Positions 1-5,259 of a stretch of 5,259 nucleotides of DNA are shown piece after piece. Location of the stretch: the NCBI GenBank assembly GCA_030432175.1, contig JAUIHU010000369.1, positions 1 through 5,259 on the forward strand. Direction: 5' to 3'. Position 1 is the first letter of the stretch. Every line of letters begins with the position of its first letter. Both the position numbers and the translations under genes were made by a program. Under the pieces are notes generated by a model. The model searched no databases. It was not told the origin of the DNA and saw only the letters and a list, made by a program, of their open reading frames with translations. Source of the stretch: Verrucomicrobiia bacterium. Lineage in GTDB: Bacteria; Verrucomicrobiota; Verrucomicrobiia; Limisphaerales; JAUIHU01.

Positions 1-105
1 TATCGGGTCTGCGGCCACGTCCAGAAAATGGTAGATGCGGCCAAGCGCGCTGGACAAAATTGGTTTCAGGGTATGAGCTTTAGTAAGGAGGTCTTTCAGT
101 GTTGA
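1..105. other. Edge-open reading frame, possible end of a neighbouring gene
   Basis: This stretch, especially its first 60 bases, is visibly richer in GC than the next 300 bases, which suggests it is or was coding. Two frames are open to the left edge. The + strand frame starting at base 1 reads 34 residues (begins YRVCGHVQKM, ends KEVFQC) to a TGA at 103-105, as the C-terminus of an incoming gene would. The - strand frame is open from about base 139 down to base 1 and reads IESTLKDLLTKAH, then LGRIYHFLDVAADPI, with natural codon use and amphipathic helix character. It has no ATG start, only TTG/CTG options. I do not recognise either product and cannot choose the strand. If the - frame is real, the AT-rich stretch that follows would be a divergent promoter region. 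Confidence 0.25.
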
Positions 106-190
106 TTCAATGATAGCAGGAAAATCCGAAACATGTATTCACCACGAAAAAATATTAAAAATGAATTTGGAAAAATAATTTTGAGTGTCG

Positions 191-208
191 AGTAATTAGA
201 GTAATTAA
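191..208. repeat. Two-copy 9-bp tandem repeat
   Basis: AGTAATTAG (191-199) is followed directly by AGTAATTAA (200-208), so eight of nine bases repeat exactly. The 8-base palindrome AATCGATT (207-214) overlaps its end. It lies in the AT-rich leader about 220 bases upstream of the first gene. It could be a protein-binding site or chance in AT-rich DNA; there is no further evidence for function. Confidence 0.4.
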
Positions 209-345
209 TCGATTTGTAGGAAATTGGCTATTTTCGTTTAATGTACGTATCTGATTTTGGTCCATTGATTCTGAACCAAGATTTCCAAGCAAGATGAGCT
301 AAAGAAAAATCCATATGCAATAATGGCTTTGAAATTGGGAGAGCA

Positions 346-367
346 CAAAATTTGGGCAAAATTTGGG
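346..367. repeat. Perfect two-copy 11-bp tandem repeat, possible operator
   Basis: CAAAATTTGGG occurs at 346-356 and again immediately at 357-367 with no mismatch. The unit length is close to one helical turn, so two copies would present the same face to a DNA-binding protein. A looser relative, GAAATTGGGA at 331-340, lies just upstream. The repeat ends about 57 bases before the first candidate start codon of the enolase-family gene, where an operator or activator site would be expected. The repeat itself is directly visible; a regulatory role is inference. Confidence 0.5.
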
Positions 368-424
368 TGTCAACAATTTTGAATCAATGTCATTTTTACA
401 GGATCACCTGCAATTTTAAAAACT

Positions 425-1843
425 ATGACTACTTCCAAATCAAAGCACGAGGTAAGTGAATTTTTGACTCAAACAATGTCACATAATAGTAACAATACTT
501 CGCGTCGTGAGTGGTTGAAACATATTGGGTTGAGCGCCGCGACGGTTCCTTGGTTAGTTAAAGGCGCTTCCAGTGGACTGGCAGAGGCACAGGAGATCAA
601 TCCTGTTCAAATGGGAGAATCACGCGGTGAGAAAATCACTATTACTCGAGTGAAAGCCATACTGACTTGTCCGCAAGGCCAACGTTTGTGTGTTGTCAAA
701 GTTGAAACGAGTGAGCCAGGGCTTTATGGAATTGGGTGCGCCACTTTTAATCAACGAGCTAGGCCAGTTGCAGTTGCGGTCGATGAATTTCTTGATCCGT
801 TTGCGCGTGGCCGTAGTGTCGATACGATTGAAGATCTCTGGCAGAACGCTTACACCAGTAGCTATTGGCGGAATGGTCCTGTACTCAACAACGCGCTGAG
901 CGGATTTGATCAAGCGCTGTGGGATATCAAGGGCAAACGAGCAGGCATGCCGGTCTATCAGTTGTTGGGTGGCAAATGTCGATTTGCGGTGGATTGCTAC
1001 TCGCATGCTTCGGGCAGATCTCTGGAGGCTCTTGAGGAAAGCGTTCTTCGAAAAATGGAAGAGGGTTTTCGTCATGTGCGTATTCAACTTGGTGGTTACG
1101 GATCTCCGCAGCTTTCCAGACAGCCAGAGTTCAAGAACGCTGGGTTTGGTTTAGAAACAGACGGGCATATGGACGCCCGTCCTTATGTCCAGATGACTCC
1201 CAAAATGTTCGAGCACATTCGTAACAAATGCGGTGATGAGGTGGAGCTATTGCACGATGTTCATGAGAGAATCCCACCCATACTTGCAATACAAATGTTG
1301 AAAGAGTTGGAGCAGTATCATCCTTTCTTCGTTGAAGACCCGTTATCTCCAGAGCAGAATGGATATTTCAAATGGATCCGACAACAGACAAGCGTGCCGA
1401 TTGCCATGGGCGAATTGTTCAATAATCCACACGAATGGGTCGACCTGATCACCAACCGCTGGATTGATTTCATCCGCGTTCATATTTCACAAATCGGAGG
1501 TCTCACTCCAGCTCGCAAACTTGCGGCCCTCGGAGAATGGTTTGGGGTCAGAACGGCTTGGCATGGCCCGGCAGATGTATCGCCTGTTGGCCACGCTGCC
1601 AACGCTCACCTGGACCTTGCCATTTCCAATTTTGGAATCCAGGAAGCGGTTTATTTCCGTGACGCAACTCAAGAGATATTTCCGGGTTGCCCTTCAGTAA
1701 AAAATGGGTTCATGTACGTAAACGAAGCGCCTGGGTGGGGTGTGGATCTGAATGAGGAAGAAGCAAAGAAATACCCTCGTCCTGATGACTCCGGATATTG
1801 GCGTCCAATTCGCAGAAATGATGGAACTGCTGTTCGACCGTGA
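425..1843 (+). CDS. Tat-exported enolase-superfamily protein, mannonate dehydratase/RspA-like
   Basis: A 472-residue member of the enolase superfamily (mandelate racemase/muconate lactonizing type), closest in pattern to D-mannonate dehydratase and RspA, which use Mg2+ to dehydrate sugar acids. The N-terminus has a twin-arginine signal (SRREWLKHIGLS, Arg27-Arg28), a hydrophobic stretch and a possible cleavage site after AEA at residue 55, so it should be exported folded. The capping domain spans about 70-185 and contains ALWDIKGKRAG. The barrel follows, with predicted metal ligands Asp278 (LLHDVHER), Glu304 (FFVEDP) and Glu330 (AMGE). Likely catalytic residues are His280, His380 (TAWHG) and Arg219. 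NFGIQE at 402-407 is also typical of the mannonate dehydratase group. The outermost ATG (425) is used here; the ATG at 476 (Met18) gives a more usual Tat signal length, and neither has a clear ribosome binding site. The loop after Arg219 and the C-terminus differ from classic enzymes, so the substrate is uncertain. Confidence 0.9.
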   Translation: MTTSKSKHEVSEFLTQTMSHNSNNTSRREWLKHIGLSAATVPWLVKGASSGLAEAQEINPVQMGESRGEKITITRVKAILTCPQGQRLCVVKVETSEPGLYGIGCATFNQRARPVAVAVDEFLDPFARGRSVDTIEDLWQNAYTSSYWRNGPVLNNALSGFDQALWDIKGKRAGMPVYQLLGGKCRFAVDCYSHASGRSLEALEESVLRKMEEGFRHVRIQLGGYGSPQLSRQPEFKNAGFGLETDGHMDARPYVQMTPKMFEHIRNKCGDEVELLHDVHERIPPILAIQMLKELEQYHPFFVEDPLSPEQNGYFKWIRQQTSVPIAMGELFNNPHEWVDLITNRWIDFIRVHISQIGGLTPARKLAALGEWFGVRTAWHGPADVSPVGHAANAHLDLAISNFGIQEAVYFRDATQEIFPGCPSVKNGFMYVNEAPGWGVDLNEEEAKKYPRPDDSGYWRPIRRNDGTAVRP

Positions 1844-1909
1844 GATTTTCTCGGATTCAACCACAATTTGAACATAAACAGAAATGGCTTCGATGAGTTT
1901 AAGCATGTA

Positions 1910-2545
1910 ATGAGTACAAACGTTCAGAGTCCACCGCAAAAAAAAACGATGCTATCGGACATGATTAATTCATTTAGTTTTCGTAACTTATTCGCTGCTT
2001 TGGCGCTGGCTGTCACCTTGACAAGTACGGGTTGCCTTGCTCCGAAACTAGGCGATCCTTCATTGGACGAATTACCAGCATCAGGTCGGCATTTGAAAAA
2101 AGTTCATTTCTTCTGGTTGGATCATCAAGGCCAATATTCTGAGCATCCCAGTATGTTTGAGCGCGATGCGTATCAAGCTTACTTGAGAGAAAATCCAGAG
2201 GAAATCCATGGACTTCGCGTTGCTATCCTTGTCGCAGGAACTCGAAGCAAACTTCTGACATCCAAACTTGAACTCCTGATCCAGGGGCCACCTTCTCCGG
2301 ATCCAAGAGAACCGCTTTCCTTTGAGTTGAATCTGTCTGAGCGCCAGGACCGGAAACTTCGACGATGGATTTATTGGGATATTGATCCAGTCATACCATC
2401 CAGCTCAGCCACTACACCGCCACTGCATCCAGAGTCTGTAGTTTCCTGGCAGTTGACATTGTTTAAGGATGGAATGCCTCAGGATCGAATACAGTCCTAC
2501 CTGTGGAGAAACACCACCAACAGAAGTAAGGATGGATCCAATTGA
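1910..2545 (+). CDS. Unrecognised lipoprotein-like exported protein
   Basis: I do not recognise this family. The frame is open from a TTG at 1868, but ATG codons at 1910, 1949 and 1961 are better starts. None has a clear ribosome binding site; 1910 is the most inclusive ATG and gives 211 residues. Near the N-terminus lies a hydrophobic segment (FRNLFAALALAVTL) followed by TSTGC, which resembles a lipoprotein signal peptide with the lipidated Cys about 25 residues after the ATG at 1961. Serine at the -3 position is not the usual Leu, so a lipid anchor is likely but not certain. The mature part has alternating hydrophobic stretches (KVHFFWLDHQG, LRVAILVAG, KLELLIQG, VVSWQLTLFKDG) that suggest a beta-rich domain, ending in YLWRN. 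It lies 66 bases after the enolase-family gene and 41 before the DUF3472 gene, probably in the same transcript. A run of nine A residues at 1938-1946 falls between candidate starts. Confidence 0.75.
   Translation: MSTNVQSPPQKKTMLSDMINSFSFRNLFAALALAVTLTSTGCLAPKLGDPSLDELPASGRHLKKVHFFWLDHQGQYSEHPSMFERDAYQAYLRENPEEIHGLRVAILVAGTRSKLLTSKLELLIQGPPSPDPREPLSFELNLSERQDRKLRRWIYWDIDPVIPSSSATTPPLHPESVVSWQLTLFKDGMPQDRIQSYLWRNTTNRSKDGSN
1938..1946 (+). repeat. A9 homopolymer near the start of the lipoprotein-like gene
   Basis: Nine consecutive A residues lie within the reading frame if translation starts at 1910, or just upstream of the start if it begins at 1949 or 1961. Such tracts are prone to polymerase slippage. 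If the upstream start is used, length change would switch the frame. If the downstream start is used, the tract is part of the leader and an A-rich stretch close to an ATG could aid initiation without a Shine-Dalgarno sequence. Confidence 0.6.
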
Positions 2546-2586
2546 ATTCTCACTAATATTCTTCAGTCTTTGTTTTATCTGATCCG

Positions 2587-3879
2587 ATGAATACTCTACC
2601 AGCCCGACTCTTTTTGCAATTAGCGCTGACGCTCACGCTTGGAATCTCACCCACTGCAGTAACGCAAAGTTTGCAAATTCCAGCCAACACTGGATATTCC
2701 GAACCCGATCCAGGCGGAATTCGGATTTCCGGGAATCGTGGCGTTGGGCGATGGAATGATGCCAGTCAGTCATTGAATTGGTTTGGCAATTTTAAACAAC
2801 CTGGTTTGGTGAGCGCTGTTCTGGATTTTACATCAGCTCCCGATTCAGATTTCCGGTTTCAATTGAATTTTGCCGGTAAAAGCATTCAGAAAACTTTGAA
2901 AGCCGGCGAGCAGCAGTTGGATTTCGGGGATTTTGAAATCAAATCCCCTGGCTACCAACGCCTGCTACTCAAATGGATTTCCAGCGCCTCCGACATAGCT
3001 CCTTCACCTCAACAGTGGACATTGTCCGGTCCTGCCATTGACAATGCGCACTTCAATCTCGAACCTCGCCGTAACGCCGCTTCTGTCCATCTGGCTTACC
3101 CCATTCCAGAAGGCAAAGAAGTCGAGGCCTTTTATGTGGAAATGACCGGACTGGAAGATCCCATCTGGACCTATTACATGGCTTGTGGATGGCATCGAGG
3201 GTATTTTGGGATGCAGGTAAACAGTCCATCAGAAAGGCGTATTATCTTTTCGGTATGGGACAGCGGCAACGAAGCCATTGATCGGGACAAAGTCGCACAG
3301 GAAAACCGAGTAACTCTGATTGCCAAAGGTGACGGCGTTTATTCAGGCGATTTCGGAAACGAAGGAACCGGCGGTCACAGTCATTGGAAGTATCAGTGGA
3401 AAACAGGCGAGCGTCAGAAGTTTTTAGTCACTGCCAAACCGGTCGATGAAACATACACAATTTACTCTGGTTACTATTTTCATCCAGAGCAACTTCGATG
3501 GAAGTTAATCAGCTCCTGGAAGGCTCCCAAAGAAGGCGGTTATATGCGGGGGCTGTATAGCTTTAGTGAAAATTTTGTCGGAGCTAATGGGCAACTGGTT
3601 CGTAAAGCCAGGTTTGGAAGACAATGGATACGTACTCCAGAGGGTGAGAAAATCGAAATCACAGAAGCGCGGTTCAGTCATGATCCAACAGGGCGACGAA
3701 ACCGTCTCGATCGTTTCATGGGTGTGGAAGAAGGCGAATTTTTCCTCTCACACGGAGGATTCAGTAGTAATTCCACTCCATACCGAGCAAAGTTTTCCCG
3801 TCCATCTTCATCCATTCCAGAAGCTCTTAAAATGGAATGGGATCCTCTGGCGCCAAACGAAAAGACTTTGACGCCTTAA
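2587..3879 (+). CDS. Secreted DUF5077/DUF3472 domain protein
   Basis: A 430-residue protein with a Sec-type signal peptide: a short positive n-region (MNTLPAR), a hydrophobic core (LFLQLALTLTLGI) and probable cleavage near residues 24-28. Residues about 30-155 look like the DUF5077 beta domain, starting IPANTGYSEPDPGGIRISG. Residues about 165-400 match DUF3472, with WTYYMACGWHRGYFGMQVNS (195-214), FSVWDSGNEA (221-230) and FGNEGTGGHSHWKYQW (256-271), the last resembling the family's Gly-rich EGTGG motif. These domains occur together in secreted proteins of polysaccharide-degrading bacteria. Their biochemical role is not established as far as I know; carbohydrate binding is a common suggestion. 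The ATG at 2587 lacks a clear Shine-Dalgarno sequence but begins directly with a good signal peptide. It is the last gene of the + strand cluster, and its stop lies 28 bases from the converging PEPC stop codon. Confidence 0.88.
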   Translation: MNTLPARLFLQLALTLTLGISPTAVTQSLQIPANTGYSEPDPGGIRISGNRGVGRWNDASQSLNWFGNFKQPGLVSAVLDFTSAPDSDFRFQLNFAGKSIQKTLKAGEQQLDFGDFEIKSPGYQRLLLKWISSASDIAPSPQQWTLSGPAIDNAHFNLEPRRNAASVHLAYPIPEGKEVEAFYVEMTGLEDPIWTYYMACGWHRGYFGMQVNSPSERRIIFSVWDSGNEAIDRDKVAQENRVTLIAKGDGVYSGDFGNEGTGGHSHWKYQWKTGERQKFLVTAKPVDETYTIYSGYYFHPEQLRWKLISSWKAPKEGGYMRGLYSFSENFVGANGQLVRKARFGRQWIRTPEGEKIEITEARFSHDPTGRRNRLDRFMGVEEGEFFLSHGGFSSNSTPYRAKFSRPSSSIPEALKMEWDPLAPNEKTLTP

Positions 3880-3907
3880 GGTTTTCCCAAGTTGAACGAG
3901 CCAACGA

Positions 3908-5259
3908 CTACCCGGTGTTTCGCAATCCACTGGCGATGGCGTTGATGGACAGCAGAATTTTTGGAAAAAAATCTTCGGCCGCAGCTTCCTCTCCTGAGGC
4001 TTTCATTTCCCTCCAACGCTGCAACAATTCGATTTGATTCCAATGCAATACCTTTAAAGGCTCCTCACGGAATTGGAGGGTAAAACTCATTCGAGGTCGA
4101 CGTGATTCAAAAGGTTCTCCAAACAGATCCTGAATACAGGATTCCGTCCGCGTGCGTTCTTCCAGAGCTAATCCCATAAATTGCTGACGCAGACTTTTAT
4201 CAGCTACCAGTTGGGCGTAGTCCTGCATGATTTCTGGACAACAACTGGCTAGACTCGTTTCAACATTCGTCAACACATACCGAAAGAATGGTGATGTCTT
4301 CAATCCTGCACGAATAAGTTCATAGTTTTTCGGTTCATGTTCCTGGATCTGTTTCAATGCAGAGCCAACACCATACCAACCAGGAAGATAAAATCGGGAT
4401 TGATTCCAGCTAAATACCCATGGAATTGCTCGCAGATCTGCCAGAGTAGGTTGTGCGGTTCGACGTGAAGGACGTGAGCCAATTCGAGAGTTTTCCAAAG
4501 CATCAATAGGAGTCGCTTGTCGGTGGAACTGGATGAAATTGGGCGTCTCCAACAAACTTCTATATGCCTGGCGACTTAACTCAGCAATGCGCGGGGCGAG
4601 ATCCTTCAGCGGATCTTCAGTCTGAGGTCCCATGTACCTGCGCGCTGTCGCCGAGGCAACGGTAGCCGTCAGCAGTTCCAGATGATAGGCGGCAGCTCCT
4701 GTGGACCCATATTTTTGCGCAATCGTTTCCCCTTGTTCAGTCATTCGGAAGGATCCGCAGACCGAGCGTTTGGGAGTTGCGTCAAGGAACCCATGCAATG
4801 GACCAGCTCCTCGACTGATGGCTCCACCGCGCCCATGAAAGAACCTTGGTTCCACTCCATGGGTCGCCGTGATATCAGTCAATTTTTCCTGAGCCTGATG
4901 CAATGCCCATTGGCTGCAGAAAATGCCGGCATCCTTGTTACTATCGCTATATCCCAGCATAATCTGCTGAGTAGGACGGATTCCGTATTGTTCTTTCCGC
5001 CAGTTTATCTGCCGCTTGACACATGGAATGCGGAGGTACTCATCAATAATCGAAGGCGCATTTTCTAGATCCTGAAAAGTTTCAAACAACGGAGTCACTG
5101 GAATCGGGCACGTCCAACCTTGTTGATGCCAGACCGTAAAACCTACTTCCCTTGCAAAAAGAAAAACCAGAGCCAGATCAGACACATTTCTTGTCATACT
5201 GACAATTGCAGCGCCAAGACCAGCATAACCGTAGCGTTCGGCGTGTATCTTCAACGTTC
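3908..5259 (-). CDS. ppc: Phosphoenolpyruvate carboxylase, C-terminal half (cut by window edge)
   Basis: PEPC adds bicarbonate to phosphoenolpyruvate to make oxaloacetate, refilling the TCA cycle in the cytoplasm. About 450 C-terminal residues are present; the N-terminal half lies beyond the right edge, and the TTG at 5254-5252 is an internal Leu codon, not a start. Counting from that codon, the active-site signature IMLGYSDSNKDAG is at 98-110, FHGRGG at 139-144 with SRGAGP following, TEQGE at 172-176, GSRPSRR at 259-265, LRAIPWVFSWNQSRF at 274-288, and the hallmark C-terminus RNTG at 445-448. Recalled E. coli positions map well: Lys546 to 107, His579 to 140, Arg581 to 142, Arg699 to 261 and Arg713 to 275. 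The aspartate-inhibitor residues Arg587, Lys773, Arg832 and Asn881 correspond to 148, 353, 396 and 446, so feedback inhibition by aspartate is predicted. The glycine loop reads SRGAG instead of GRGG, a variant found in some bacterial PEPCs. Relative to E. coli there are small insertions before residues 50 and 97. Confidence 0.97.
   Translation of the reverse strand, partial: TLKIHAERYGYAGLGAAIVSMTRNVSDLALVFLFAREVGFTVWHQQGWTCPIPVTPLFETFQDLENAPSIIDEYLRIPCVKRQINWRKEQYGIRPTQQIMLGYSDSNKDAGIFCSQWALHQAQEKLTDITATHGVEPRFFHGRGGAISRGAGPLHGFLDATPKRSVCGSFRMTEQGETIAQKYGSTGAAAYHLELLTATVASATARRYMGPQTEDPLKDLAPRIAELSRQAYRSLLETPNFIQFHRQATPIDALENSRIGSRPSRRTAQPTLADLRAIPWVFSWNQSRFYLPGWYGVGSALKQIQEHEPKNYELIRAGLKTSPFFRYVLTNVETSLASCCPEIMQDYAQLVADKSLRQQFMGLALEERTRTESCIQDLFGEPFESRRPRMSFTLQFREEPLKVLHWNQIELLQRWREMKASGEEAAAEDFFPKILLSINAIASGLRNTG

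Larger units (their letters stand above)
106..424. other. AT-rich non-coding leader upstream of the enolase-family gene
   Basis: About 320 bases without a credible gene: short runs of A and T dominate and all frames are broken frequently. It holds two short perfect tandem repeats (listed separately) and a weak inverted repeat, TTGGT at 257-261 with ACCAA at 275-279. I looked for sigma-70 style -35/-10 pairs and found none with convincing sequence and spacing; TTGGCT at 224-229 with TATCTG at 248-253 is the best and is poor. The stretch presumably carries the promoter of the three-gene + strand cluster, because the frame of the first gene opens only after a stop at 380-382. No riboswitch or RNA gene could be recognised. 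Confidence 0.5.

Noticed and set aside
257..279. Inverted repeat TTGGT/ACCAA in the leader
   Set aside because: Five-base arms 13 bases apart are expected by chance in a stretch of this size; not reported as an operator.
464..487. TTGACT with CATAAT as a promoter inside the start of the first gene
   Set aside because: The spacing is only about 12 bases, too short for a sigma-70 promoter, and it lies within the probable coding sequence.
620..1087. 155-codon open frame on the - strand
   Set aside because: It lies entirely opposite the enolase-family gene, whose capping domain and barrel motifs are clear; the antisense translation has no recognisable motif.
1844..1875. Possible terminator after the enolase-family gene (TTCAA at 1856-1860 with TTGAA at 1868-1872)
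   Set aside because: The stem is only five mostly A/T pairs and has no following T tract, so it is too weak to call.
1868..1909. TTG at 1868 as start of the lipoprotein-like gene
   Set aside because: It would put an unusually long 55-residue leader before the lipidated Cys, and several ATG codons follow; no ribosome binding site supports the TTG.
3566..4037. Two + strand open frames at the end of the DUF3472 gene and across the convergent gap
   Set aside because: They overlap DUF3472 and the PEPC C-terminus in other frames, and neither has a start context or protein-like motif.
4682..5068. 128-codon open frame on the + strand
   Set aside because: It is antisense to the PEPC active-site region, which is strongly conserved; it is a shadow frame.

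Overview
The window looks like a piece of a bacterial chromosome of moderate GC content. Lineage is inferred from protein style only. The C-terminal half of phosphoenolpyruvate carboxylase (PEPC) carries the 'SRGAGP' glycine loop that I associate with Verrucomicrobiota/Bacteroidota-type enzymes. Start codons lack a clear Shine-Dalgarno sequence, and a Tat-exported enolase-superfamily protein sits with a secreted DUF5077/DUF3472 protein. My best guess is a Verrucomicrobiota (Opitutae-like) bacterium; Planctomycetota or Lentisphaerota are not excluded. No marker in the window settles this.

Layout from left to right. Positions 1-105 are richer in GC and open in reading frames on both strands up to the window edge, so the end of a neighbouring gene may lie there. 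Positions 106-424 are an AT-rich non-coding stretch with two short perfect tandem repeats. Then come three genes on the + strand: a Tat-signal enolase-superfamily protein of the mannonate dehydratase/RspA type (425-1843), a small unrecognised lipoprotein-like protein (about 1910-2545), and a secreted DUF5077/DUF3472 protein (2587-3879). Gaps between them are about 66 and 41 bases, compatible with one transcription unit. On the - strand, converging with them after a 28-base gap, is the C-terminal half of PEPC (3908 to beyond the right edge).

How the genes may work together. All three + strand products carry an export signal, so the cluster appears to act outside the cytoplasm, perhaps on sugar acids or polysaccharide-derived material. 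That role is inferred from family membership and shared export. PEPC is a housekeeping anaplerotic enzyme (PEP + bicarbonate to oxaloacetate) and is probably unrelated to the exported set.

I see no mobile element, CRISPR array, tRNA or rRNA. The most unusual content is the exported mannonate-dehydratase-like protein together with its orphan lipoprotein and DUF3472 partner.
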